From an uncultured Maribacter sp. (GTDB lineage Bacteria; Bacteroidota; Bacteroidia; Flavobacteriales; Flavobacteriaceae): 64,000 bases of DNA. Under the pieces are notes generated by a model. That model was not told the origin of the DNA, ran no database searches, and saw only the letters and a program-made list of their open reading frames with translations. A program made the position numbers and the translations under genes. This document shows, piece after piece, positions 35,324 to 43,412 of the stretch. Position 1 is the stretch's first letter; each line of letters starts with the position of its first letter. The DNA is taken from positions 186,001-250,000 of the forward strand of contig NZ_CANMDU010000002.1 of the NCBI RefSeq assembly GCF_947496775.1, written 5' to 3'.

Positions 35324-37027
35324 ATGATGTACTCAAATATTCCATCCGCACAAACTATAATACAACATTGCCAGGCGAAAGGAGTAAAGAATATTATTCT
35401 TTCTCCTGGTTCTAGAAATGCACCACTGACTATTTCTTTTACCGAAAATCCATTTTTTACATGTTTTAGTATTGTAGATGAACGTTGCGCAGCTTTTTTT
35501 GCTTTGGGAATGGCACAACAGTTAAAAGAACCAGTAGCTATAGTTTGTACTTCGGGAAGTGCATTACTGAACTATTATCCGGCTATTGCTGAAGCTTTTT
35601 ATAGTGATATTCCATTAGTTGTTATATCTGCAGATAGACCGTCTTATAAAATAGATATAGGAGATGGGCAAACGATTCGACAGCCAAATGTTTTTGCAAA
35701 TCATATTGGGTATTCTGCTAATTTAAAACAAGATATTTTTGATGATCCAGTGGAGCAAAAAGATATTCAGTCTTTTAATGATGAAGAGTTAAATAAAGCT
35801 TTTCGAATAGCAAAAGATGAAAATAGCCCAATACATATAAATGTTCCCTTTGAAGAGCCCTTATATGAAAAAACAAAAGATTTAAGTGTAGTGGCTAATG
35901 TTTTTAAAGCTATAGGTCGGGAGGCAGCTTCAAATTTTGTAATAGAGGATTTTAATGAGATATGGTCTAAAGCCGAAAGAATTATGGTTTTGGTAGGAGT
36001 TAATGCTCCAAATAGCATAGACCAAAGTGTTTTAGAAATGTTGGGAGAGGACCCTAGAGTAATGGTTTTAACAGAGACTACATCTAATTTACATCATCCC
36101 AATTTCTTTCCAAGTATAGATAGTATTCTTGTTCCAATAGAGAAGTCAGAAAATAAGAAAGAATTATTTAAGAAATTACAGCCAGATGTTTTATTGACAT
36201 TTGGAGGCCTAGTTGTTTCTAAAAAAATTAAAGCTTTTCTTAGGTCGTATAAACCTAGTAATCATTGGCATATAGATAGTAAAAAAGCTTTTGATACTTA
36301 TTTTTCGTTAACGAAGCATATCAAGGAAAACCCCAATACCTTTTTAATAGAACTTATAAATTGTACTAATAATAGCATAGGGTCTTATTTTGACTTCTGG
36401 AAAAAAAGAAGAGAGCAGTATATTAAAAAAAGGGAAGAATATAGTAATGGAGTAGTATTCTCAGATTTTTTGGTTTTCAGGAAAATTTTAAAAAGTATTC
36501 CAGATAATTATCTGCTTCAACTTTCTAATAGTTCTACCATTCGTTACACGCAATTATTTAGTAACAATGCTTCGGTACCGGTATTTTGTAATCGAGGAAC
36601 AAGCGGAATAGATGGTAGTACCTCTACAGCAATTGGTGCATCTATATATAATGAAAGTCCTACCTTGTTAATCACGGGAGATTTAAGTTTTTTCTATGAT
36701 TCTAATGGTTTATGGAACTCTTACATAAAAAAGAATTTTAGAATAATTGTAATTAATAATGATGGAGGAGGTATTTTTAGGATTTTACCGGGTAAGGAAG
36801 AGTCCGAAAATTTTAATACATTTTTTGAAACTACACACAATTTAACGGCGAATAATCTTTGCAATATGCATGGGTTAGAATACTTATGTGCTGATAACGA
36901 GGTAGAATTAGAGACAAATTTAAAAAATTTCTACAAAATGTCAGAAAAACCAAAACTGTTAGAGGTAAAAACTCCTAGATTATTAAATGATAAAATTTTG
37001 CTCGGTTATTTTGATTTTATATCTTAG
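35324..37027 (+). CDS. menD: 2-succinyl-5-enolpyruvyl-6-hydroxy-3-cyclohexene-1-carboxylate synthase
   Basis: ThDP enzyme that condenses 2-oxoglutarate and isochorismate, second step of menaquinone synthesis. The 567-residue protein shows the N-terminal LSPGSRNAPLTISF, VDERCAAFFALGMAQ with the catalytic Glu, TSGSALLNYYPA, and the C-terminal ThDP-binding GDLSFFYDSNGLWN...INNDGGGIF (GD...NN pattern). Two adjacent ATG codons are possible starts (35324, 35327). It has its own promoter but lies 52 bases after menF, so could also be read from the menF message. Confidence 0.97.
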   Translation: MMYSNIPSAQTIIQHCQAKGVKNIILSPGSRNAPLTISFTENPFFTCFSIVDERCAAFFALGMAQQLKEPVAIVCTSGSALLNYYPAIAEAFYSDIPLVVISADRPSYKIDIGDGQTIRQPNVFANHIGYSANLKQDIFDDPVEQKDIQSFNDEELNKAFRIAKDENSPIHINVPFEEPLYEKTKDLSVVANVFKAIGREAASNFVIEDFNEIWSKAERIMVLVGVNAPNSIDQSVLEMLGEDPRVMVLTETTSNLHHPNFFPSIDSILVPIEKSENKKELFKKLQPDVLLTFGGLVVSKKIKAFLRSYKPSNHWHIDSKKAFDTYFSLTKHIKENPNTFLIELINCTNNSIGSYFDFWKKRREQYIKKREEYSNGVVFSDFLVFRKILKSIPDNYLLQLSNSSTIRYTQLFSNNASVPVFCNRGTSGIDGSTSTAIGASIYNESPTLLITGDLSFFYDSNGLWNSYIKKNFRIIVINNDGGGIFRILPGKEESENFNTFFETTHNLTANNLCNMHGLEYLCADNEVELETNLKNFYKMSEKPKLLEVKTPRLLNDKILLGYFDFIS

Positions 37028-37068
37028 TTCTTTGTAAACCATTAATTATTTATACAACACTAAACATT

Positions 37069-37407
37069 ATGAGTAAAAGAGACGATTTAATCACAAAGTA
37101 TGCTGCTGACATTAAAGATAAATTTGGTGAGAGTGCAGATATGGATTTATTAACAAAAGTAACTATTGGTTTAGGCCCATCTATTTACAATATAGATGCT
37201 TCTAAAGTATCTGGTACAGATGAGAAAGAGTTAGCTACTGTTAAGAATAACTACCTTATTAAAAAATTAGGTATGGCTGATTCTGCTAAATTAGATGAAG
37301 GTATTAAAACCGTAATGGATAAATATGGTTCAGCTAATAGAAATAAGCATAGAGCTGTTGTTTATTATATGCTTTGTAAGCATTTTGGTAAGCAGTCTGT
37401 ATATTAG
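37069..37407 (+). CDS. DUF2853 family protein
   Basis: A 112-residue soluble, mainly helical protein (MSKRDDLITKYAADIKDKFG, VTIGLGPSIYN, YYMLCKHFGKQ at the end) that matches the DUF2853 family of bacteria. No biochemical role is known to me. It is 41 bases after menD and is closed by a strong terminator, so it may be the last gene of the menF-menD message. Confidence 0.92.
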   Translation: MSKRDDLITKYAADIKDKFGESADMDLLTKVTIGLGPSIYNIDASKVSGTDEKELATVKNNYLIKKLGMADSAKLDEGIKTVMDKYGSANRNKHRAVVYYMLCKHFGKQSVY

Positions 37408-37430
37408 TAGTATACCATTAAAATATGCAA

Positions 37431-37460
37431 AAGACCACTTTTCTTAAGTGGTCTTTTTTT
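37431..37460 (+). terminator. Terminator after the DUF2853 gene
   Basis: AAGACCACTT and AAGTGGTCTT (10 base pairs, 4-base loop) with a following run of six more T. It ends the first men transcription unit before the cvfB-like gene. Confidence 0.9.
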
Positions 37461-37548
37461 TGTTTAATAACTTTTATATTTTTCTATTGAAATACGGATG
37501 GGGGAATAATATTAACGAAAGCTAGTAGAAGTTTCTTTTTTTTAAATG

Positions 37549-37556
37549 TAATTTTG
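37549..37556 (+). promoter_or_regulatory. -7 element of the cvfB-like gene
   Basis: A perfect TAATTTTG ends four bases before the ATG at 37561, so the predicted transcript starts at, or within a base or two of, the start codon (leaderless). No good -33 element is visible. Confidence 0.45.
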
Positions 37557-37560
37557 CTTT

Positions 37561-38400
37561 ATGATAGAGCTTGGAAAATTAAATAGTTTGGAAATATTAA
37601 GAACAACGAGTGTTGGTCTTTTTTTAGGAGATGAGGAAGGGAATGATGTTCTTTTACCAAATAAGTACGTGCCAGAATCTTACGAAATAGGAGGAAAGAT
37701 ATCTGTGTTTTGCTATCTAGATTATGAAGAGAGGCCTATTGCTACAACTTTGGAGCCTTATATCATGGCAAATGAGTTTCAATTATTACAAGTGGTTGAG
37801 GTAAACGAGTTTGGGGCTTTTATGCAATGGGGTTTAGAGAAACACTTACTCGTTCCATTTAGAGAGCAGCGAGAGAAAATGCAAGAAGGGCAATGGTATG
37901 TTGTTCATTGTTATTTGGACGAGCGTTCTAATCGTTTGGTAGGGTCTAATAAAATTGATCGTTTTTTAAGTAATGACAATATAGATTTACGAGTATGGGA
38001 TAAGGTGCAATTAGTAGTTACACGGCAAACAGATTTAGGTTGGGAGGTAATAGTAAATAATAAGCATAAAGGTTTAGTTTATTCTAATGAGGTGTTTAAA
38101 AAAATATCTATAGGAGATACTATGCCTGGCTGTATTAAAACAATTAGAAAAGATAACAAATTAGATATTTCTTTACAGCCGTTAGGTGCTAGAGTTCTAG
38201 AACCAGCAGCAAATAAGATATTCGAAATTTTAGAACAAAAAGGGGGGTATATTCCTTTGCATGATAAATCGGATCCAGAAGAAATAAAGGTTATGTTTCA
38301 GATGAGTAAAAAGACCTTTAAAAAAGGTATAGGAACTCTTTATAAAGAAAGAAAAATTACAATAGAATCTGATGGAATTCATGCTAAGTCTAAAAATTAA
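37561..38400 (+). CDS. cvfB: CvfB-like S1 RNA-binding protein
   Basis: A 279-residue cytosolic protein of the CvfB/YitL family. It contains S1-like OB domains: one early (SVGLFLGDEEGNDVLLPNKYVP), one central (VNEFGAFMQWGLEKHLLVPFREQ) and one later (LGWEVIVNNKHKGLVYSNEVF). A C-terminal winged-helix follows (KSDPEEIKVMFQMSKKTFKKGIGTLYKERKI). In firmicutes CvfB binds RNA and affects virulence-gene expression; here only a role in RNA binding can be assumed. It stands in the men region but has its own promoter-like element. Confidence 0.9.
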   Translation: MIELGKLNSLEILRTTSVGLFLGDEEGNDVLLPNKYVPESYEIGGKISVFCYLDYEERPIATTLEPYIMANEFQLLQVVEVNEFGAFMQWGLEKHLLVPFREQREKMQEGQWYVVHCYLDERSNRLVGSNKIDRFLSNDNIDLRVWDKVQLVVTRQTDLGWEVIVNNKHKGLVYSNEVFKKISIGDTMPGCIKTIRKDNKLDISLQPLGARVLEPAANKIFEILEQKGGYIPLHDKSDPEEIKVMFQMSKKTFKKGIGTLYKERKITIESDGIHAKSKN

Positions 38401-38571
38401 ATAAGGCTAATTACTGTGTTGGTAATCAGTTAGATATGTTTGTTTTTTTGGAAATGAAAAAAATCAACTAGGGTTAATTTGTTTTTTTGCAGTAATTCTT
38501 TTAAAAAAGTTATAGAGATTCAGCTATTTTGTGTAAATTTAACGCGTTGAGACCCCTAAATTTAACACTGC

Positions 38572-39180
38572 ATGCCATTTATAGAAGAAAGTGATTTACT
38601 AGAGTTACATAAAGACATAGATAAGGCTCAAATAATTAATGAGCGTTTATTAGATCAAATAAAATTTAAGAATAAAGAATTAAAAAAAAGTAAAATACAA
38701 CGTAATGTATTTGCAGGTGTTACTGCTCTTTTTTTAATAGGAACTTTAGCGGTAACTTCTTTTACAGCAGGTTTAAGTAGTTCTAATTCTTTTGACAAAC
38801 AAAATAACAGCAATAATTTATTAGTATCCATAGATAGTTTAGATGCTATTAAGAGTAGGATTGATAATTTAAAAATTCAGAACGAAGAATTGAGCTTGGT
38901 AAAAGAGTTTTATTTAGCGAAGGAGTTTTTGGAAAAAGAAAAAATATATTCTGTTCAAGTTAAATCCTTTGTGGAGAACAATGTTACCTTGGCTTCAGAA
39001 GCTCTTACAAATACCTTGTTTGTAAAAACAAACCCGTATTACTCTTATTCTCTAGGTAATTTCCAGACATTAAGCGAGGCTCAGAAATTTAGAAAACAGC
39101 TAGTGGATTTAGGTTTTCAAGATGCTTTCGTAGCATCTTATAAAGAAGGTAAACGTTTAAAAATAGAATCTCCTAATTAG
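38572..39180 (+). CDS. Membrane protein with coiled coil and C-terminal SPOR-like domain
   Basis: A 202-residue protein: N-terminal charged helix (DLLELHKDIDKAQIINERLLDQIKFKNKELKK), one transmembrane segment (about residues 44-66, FAGVTALFLIGTLAVTSF), a helical linker, and a C-terminal portion (YSVQVKSF and YSLGNFQTLSEAQKFRKQLVDLGFQDAFVASY). The repeat of the two strands with NFQTLSEAQKFRKQLVDLG looks like a SPOR domain, which binds denuded peptidoglycan. The fit is by pattern only. The stop is two bases before the TTG start of menA. Confidence 0.75.
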   Translation: MPFIEESDLLELHKDIDKAQIINERLLDQIKFKNKELKKSKIQRNVFAGVTALFLIGTLAVTSFTAGLSSSNSFDKQNNSNNLLVSIDSLDAIKSRIDNLKIQNEELSLVKEFYLAKEFLEKEKIYSVQVKSFVENNVTLASEALTNTLFVKTNPYYSYSLGNFQTLSEAQKFRKQLVDLGFQDAFVASYKEGKRLKIESPN

Positions 39181-39182
39181 TT

Positions 39183-40091
39183 TTGAGTAAATTAAAAATC
39201 TGGTTAAATGCCGCCAGGTTAAGAACCTTACCTTTGTCTATATCTGGTATTATTGTTGGTACTGGTTTGGCTAATTTTTATGGGTATAAGGATTCTATTA
39301 TATTCCTATTATCTCTGTTTACCACTGTAGGTTTTCAAATTACATCTAATTTTGCCAATGATTACGGAGATGGAGTAAAGGGGACTGACAATGAAGAAAG
39401 AATAGGTCCTAAACGAGTTTTACAAAGCGGCTTGCTTACCAGAAATGAGTTAAAAAAAGGGATTTATATTTCCATTTTTATTAATATAGTTCTAGTATTA
39501 AGTTTGGTTTTTTACGCCTTTGGAGTAGAAAATTGGCATTTTATTCTTCTGTTTTTATTTTTAGGAGGACTAAGCATTTGGGCGGCAATAAAATATACAG
39601 TTGGGCAATCGGCATATGGTTATAGAGGTTTGGGCGATATTTTTGTATTTCTCTTTTTTGGGCTTTTAAGTGTTTTAGGAACACTTTTTTTGTATGCTAA
39701 ATTTGTAACTCTTCAATCCGTTTTACCGGCAATATCCATTGGAGCTTTGAGTACAGGGGTTCTTAATTTAAATAACTTGCGCGATTGTATTTCGGATAAA
39801 AAAGCTTCTAAAAACACAGTAGTTGTTAAATTAGGGTATCAGAAAGGTAAAATATACCATTACTTACTTTTGTTTATTGCTATGCTTGGGATGAGCGTTT
39901 TTGCAATTTTAAATTACATAGAATTATGGAGTTTTTTACCTTTAATTGCTTTTTTGCCTTTAGCAATACATTTTAAAAATGTTGTTGTGGCTAAAGAGCC
40001 CATATCTTTGGATCCGGAGTTGAAGAAATTGGCATTGACTACCTTTTTAATGGCAATACTCTTTTATATTTGTTACAATTATTTTTTGTAA
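39183..40091 (+). CDS. menA: 1,4-dihydroxy-2-naphthoate polyprenyltransferase
   Basis: A 302-residue inner-membrane UbiA-type prenyltransferase that attaches the isoprenoid tail to DHNA to form demethylmenaquinone. It begins MSKLKIWLNAARLRTLPLSISG (TTG start), has the first Asp-rich motif NFANDYGDGVKG and the second NLRDCISDKKA, and about eight membrane helices. The start is two bases after the preceding stop, so translation coupling is likely. The methylation enzyme (menG/ubiE) is not nearby. Confidence 0.96.
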   Translation: MSKLKIWLNAARLRTLPLSISGIIVGTGLANFYGYKDSIIFLLSLFTTVGFQITSNFANDYGDGVKGTDNEERIGPKRVLQSGLLTRNELKKGIYISIFINIVLVLSLVFYAFGVENWHFILLFLFLGGLSIWAAIKYTVGQSAYGYRGLGDIFVFLFFGLLSVLGTLFLYAKFVTLQSVLPAISIGALSTGVLNLNNLRDCISDKKASKNTVVVKLGYQKGKIYHYLLLFIAMLGMSVFAILNYIELWSFLPLIAFLPLAIHFKNVVVAKEPISLDPELKKLALTTFLMAILFYICYNYFL

Positions 40092-40123
40092 TTTTGAATA
40101 CTAACCACTAAAATAAAATAACC

Positions 40124-40879
40124 TTGGAACAACCAATTAAAATACTGATAGTAGAGGATAATGTCATAATTGCAGATGATATGCAATCTATGTTAGAAGA
40201 AATTGGTTACGAGATTGTTGATAATGTAATTGTTTATGAACAAGCGGTAGAAGTTCTTAAAACGCAACAGGTAGATTTAGTTTTAATAGATATAATATTA
40301 GCTTCTGATAAAACAGGAATTGACCTAGGAAAGCATATTCGTGATAATTATGATATTCCGTTTATTTTTGTAACTTCTAACTCGGACAGAGCCACTGTTG
40401 AAAATGCAAAAACAGTGAAACCTAATGGAGATTTAGTAAAGCCGTTTGAACAACAAGATTTGTATACATCTATAGAAATAGCTCTTTCTAATTTCACGTA
40501 TGGAGCGGGAGGAAAAACATCTGAAAATGCAGATGCGTCGGACGATTCTCCAATGTCAAATTCTATACTTAAAGATTCTATATTTGTTAAAAAACAACAT
40601 TTATATTATCGTATTCAATTTGGAGATATCCAATTCATAAAGGCGGATAATGTATATTTAGAAGTAAATACAGTGGATAAAAAGTTTTTAGTACGTTCTC
40701 CGTTAAAGGATTATTTAGAAAAACTACCTAAAAACAAATTTTACAGAGCCCATAAGTCATATATAGTGAATGTAGACCACATAGATGCTATTAACTCTAA
40801 GGATATAATGATTAACAATAATTTGATTCCAATTTCCAAAGATTTTAAAGAGTTTATAATATCAGCAATGAATTCATAA
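40124..40879 (+). CDS. LytTR-family response regulator
   Basis: A 251-residue cytosolic regulator with a complete receiver: Glu11/Asp12, phospho-acceptor Asp56 (LVLIDI), Thr84 and Lys106 (GDLVKPF), then a linker with Ser/Asp and a LytTR DNA-binding domain (FIKADNVYLEVNTVDKKFLVRSPLKDYLEKLP, FYRAHKSYIVN). Start is TTG 40124, which keeps the initial Ile-Leu-Ile-Val-Glu-Asp strand. It is 302 bases upstream of a HisKA_2 kinase on the same strand, but with a terminator between, so the pair may be transcribed separately. Confidence 0.95.
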   Translation: MEQPIKILIVEDNVIIADDMQSMLEEIGYEIVDNVIVYEQAVEVLKTQQVDLVLIDIILASDKTGIDLGKHIRDNYDIPFIFVTSNSDRATVENAKTVKPNGDLVKPFEQQDLYTSIEIALSNFTYGAGGKTSENADASDDSPMSNSILKDSIFVKKQHLYYRIQFGDIQFIKADNVYLEVNTVDKKFLVRSPLKDYLEKLPKNKFYRAHKSYIVNVDHIDAINSKDIMINNNLIPISKDFKEFIISAMNS

Positions 40880-41181
40880 AAAAGGAATAATGTATATAAG
40901 AAAAGGATGCTTTTGGTATCCTTTTTTTGTTTTTGCATATCTGTAACACTCCGTAAAATGCATATTTCATCGATGAAATGCATTGTTTTTAATGTTTTAT
41001 TCTTTTCACAACAAAATAGAGTACTTACACAACAATATTTCCTAATTTATAATGAGATGGAATATTTTTGAATTATGTAAAAAAACACTAGAATAACCAT
41101 TATTTCTTTAGGTTATTTATTGTTTAAATTGATTAAAAAAAGAAATAGTAGAATGTTTGAAATTGTTGCTTTATAACTAAT
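40880..41181 (+). other. 302-base region between regulator and kinase
   Basis: It holds a probable terminator of the LytTR gene (40901-40928) and a near-perfect palindrome around ATTTCATCGATGAAAT at 40957-40984. After that comes AT-rich sequence up to the kinase start, with no further gene or clear promoter that I can support. Confidence 0.5.
40901..40928 (+). terminator. Terminator of the LytTR regulator gene
   Basis: AAAAGGAT and ATCCTTTT around a 9-base loop, ending in a seven-T run, 21 bases after the stop. Confidence 0.75.
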
Positions 41182-43149
41182 ATGAAAAATTTACGGAAAC
41201 AATTTGTCTATACCATTTTTCTGGGTCTTTTTACAATTACTTTTTCTCTAGCACAAGATGCGCTTCCTGAAAAGGAAAATTTATTTAAAAAATTTAAAAG
41301 CTTAGAAAATGCTGATGTAAGATTCGGTTTCTTTTTTAATACTCCCAACCGTTATATTCAAAACTCGGCTTATGATTGGTTAGATTCTGTCAATTTATAT
41401 ATTAACGAATCTGAACATAGTGGCGATACTCTTGCAATAAATAAGTATGCAATTGTGCAATCCCAAATACATTACGATTTAGGAGACTACGATAAGAGTT
41501 TAGCTATAGCCAAAGAACTTTATGAAAAAAAGGAGAGTCTTGAAGAAAAATCTAATTCTTTAGTTCTTAATTTATTAGATAAAAATTACTCTAGGCTAGA
41601 GTTGTACGCAAAGCAAATAGAAATTAGGAAAGAAAAGAAAGAGCTAGGAATAACAGAAAATGTGGCTTTTTATGATATTTATTCCAATTTAGGATTACAT
41701 AGAAAAGCTATGGATGACTATTTTAAGGAAGAAAAAAAGTTCATTGCCGAGGATGATTTTTACGGACAAGCAGTATTTTATAATAATGTTGGTACTTATC
41801 TAAGACTAGATAAATCTACGCCAACCGCTCTAAGTACCTATAAAAAGGCCAAGGGTTTTGTAGATGTATTTTTAAATGATGTTACTAAGGTAAAAACAGA
41901 GAAGCAATTAACCGAAGCGAACCATTTAAAAGGTATTATTGAAGGTAACATAGGAAAATGTTATGTCCTTTTAAAGCAATACGAAGATGCCTTGCCTTAT
42001 CTGGAAAAAAGTGTGCAAACCATTCAGGAATTTAATAAAGGTAAGTTCTCATCAGCTGAAGTAGAAAATACATTAGAAATGGCTGAATGTCATATGCAAT
42101 TGGGAGACTTAGAGAAAACTACGGATATTCTTAGTAATACTACCATTCCTATTAAAATTGAAAATATTCTTAAAAAAAATAAGCTGTTTGCTTCTTACTA
42201 TAATAAGACGGGAGACTACAAGAACTCTGCTTCATACTTAAGTAGGGTTATTAGAATGAAAGATTCAATTAGTATAAATCAATCTTCTCTTAAAAAACAG
42301 CAATTAGCAGCTGTTGTTGGCCAAGATTTAGAATATTCTAAAAAGATGATGGAGCAACAAAAACAAGCTTTAGAAGATTCTAGAAATGAAATGATAGCGA
42401 AAGATGCTCGTATTAGTATAGTTTATGTTTCTCTTGTTTTCTTATTACTTGGTTTTGCTGGTTTGGTGTATGCCTATTTAAGAATTATAAAAAGCCAAAG
42501 ACTTATTGTAGAGCAAAAACATATTATAGAAAAAGCATTGGTAGAAAAAGATTCTCACCTAAAAGAGATTCATCATAGGGTTAAAAATAATCTGCAAATG
42601 GTATCTAGTTTGCTAAGTTTGCAAACCAAGAATACAAGAAGCAAAGCTGCAATAGCCGCTTTAGAAGAGGGGAAGAGTAGGGTTAAAGCTATGGCTTTAA
42701 TACATCAAAAATTGTATCAGAATGAAGATCTTTCGGTTATCGAAATGCAGGGGTATATTGAAAGTTTAATTAATAGTGTGCAGTCTGTATATAAAAAAGG
42801 TGGTCATAATATTAATATTACCATAGATGCAGAAGGTGTGGAATTAGATATTGATAGAGCAATACCTTTTGGGTTAATGTTAAATGAGTTAGTTTCTAAT
42901 TCTTTTAAATACGCCTTTCCGGATGATGGTACTGACGGTAAAATTTACATACATCTTAGAAAAAATCACGGTCAAGAAGGTTTTTTTGAATATACCGACA
43001 ATGGAATAGGCTTGCCTGAAGATACAGAAGAAAGAGCAGAAGCTTCTATGGGTATTCGTTTAATGAATCGTTTGGCGAATCAGTTGCAAACAAGTCTAAA
43101 TACAGATAGAACTACGGAAGGAGTTCGTTTTTGGTTTAATTTTAAGTAA
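41182..43149 (+). CDS. TPR-containing HisKA_2 sensor histidine kinase
   Basis: A 655-residue kinase. Signal peptide (FLGLFTITFSLAQ), periplasmic TPR-like helical repeats (about 40-400, with KYAIVQSQIHYDLGDYDKSL and YYNKTGDYKNSASYL), one transmembrane helix (about 412-434, VYVSLVFLLLGFAGLVYAYL). Then HisKA_2 with HHRVKNNLQ (phospho-His about 464-465), and an HATPase with the N box NELVSNSFKYAF and G boxes YTDNGIGLPE and GIRLMNRLA. HisKA_2 kinases of this arrangement often signal to LytTR regulators, and one lies just upstream. Confidence 0.95.
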   Translation: MKNLRKQFVYTIFLGLFTITFSLAQDALPEKENLFKKFKSLENADVRFGFFFNTPNRYIQNSAYDWLDSVNLYINESEHSGDTLAINKYAIVQSQIHYDLGDYDKSLAIAKELYEKKESLEEKSNSLVLNLLDKNYSRLELYAKQIEIRKEKKELGITENVAFYDIYSNLGLHRKAMDDYFKEEKKFIAEDDFYGQAVFYNNVGTYLRLDKSTPTALSTYKKAKGFVDVFLNDVTKVKTEKQLTEANHLKGIIEGNIGKCYVLLKQYEDALPYLEKSVQTIQEFNKGKFSSAEVENTLEMAECHMQLGDLEKTTDILSNTTIPIKIENILKKNKLFASYYNKTGDYKNSASYLSRVIRMKDSISINQSSLKKQQLAAVVGQDLEYSKKMMEQQKQALEDSRNEMIAKDARISIVYVSLVFLLLGFAGLVYAYLRIIKSQRLIVEQKHIIEKALVEKDSHLKEIHHRVKNNLQMVSSLLSLQTKNTRSKAAIAALEEGKSRVKAMALIHQKLYQNEDLSVIEMQGYIESLINSVQSVYKKGGHNINITIDAEGVELDIDRAIPFGLMLNELVSNSFKYAFPDDGTDGKIYIHLRKNHGQEGFFEYTDNGIGLPEDTEERAEASMGIRLMNRLANQLQTSLNTDRTTEGVRFWFNFK

Positions 43150-43167
43150 CTTTTTAAAGACCATAGT

Positions 43168-43210
43168 TTTTACTCGATAATCGAGATTTAAATGCTCCGA
43201 CGCTTGCGTA
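43168..43210 (-). repeat. Dispersed intergenic repeat, copy C unit 2
   Basis: On the minus strand: CGCAAGCGTCGGAGCATTTAAA, then CTCGATTATCGAGTAAA, with a 6-base palindrome CTCGAT/ATCGAG. It aligns with copy B at 33591-33635 and is related to unit 1 (43231-43259) by the same GCAAGC...ATT core. It follows the kinase gene. Confidence 0.65.
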
Positions 43211-43230
43211 GAAATCAATGCTAGTTATTC

Positions 43231-43259
43231 TTCTAATGCCTCGTGGGCTTGCCCCGAAG
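43231..43259 (-). repeat. Dispersed intergenic repeat, copy C unit 1
   Basis: On the minus strand CGGGGCAAGCCCACGAGGCATTA, the best-preserved form of the core. Copies lie at 24465-24487 and 33591-33635. The two units of copy C form a tandem pair about 20 bases apart. Confidence 0.65.
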
Positions 43260-43273
43260 TTGTTTACTAATTT

Positions 43274-43323
43274 AAAAACAAACTGCGCTTTTATTTTTAA
43301 AAATAAAAGCGCAGTTTGTTTTT
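43274..43323. terminator. Perfect 50-base palindrome, bidirectional terminator
   Basis: Perfect inverted repeat with 25-base arms and no spacer: core AACTGCGCTTTTATTTTT against its complement, flanked by A and T runs. It follows the kinase gene and the repeat copy and precedes menC. It can end transcription from either side. Confidence 0.9.
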
Positions 43324-43412
43324 TGTGCTTGCATTACAATTTTAATTCTTCTCTATTATTTAGGATTTTTTATTTAGAGGATATAAAATATTACTAAATT
43401 CGAAGACTGTAT

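Noticed and set aside
43168-43259. CRISPR-like repeat pair
   Set aside because: Only two diverged units with no regular spacer and no cas genes; better explained as a dispersed intergenic repeat.
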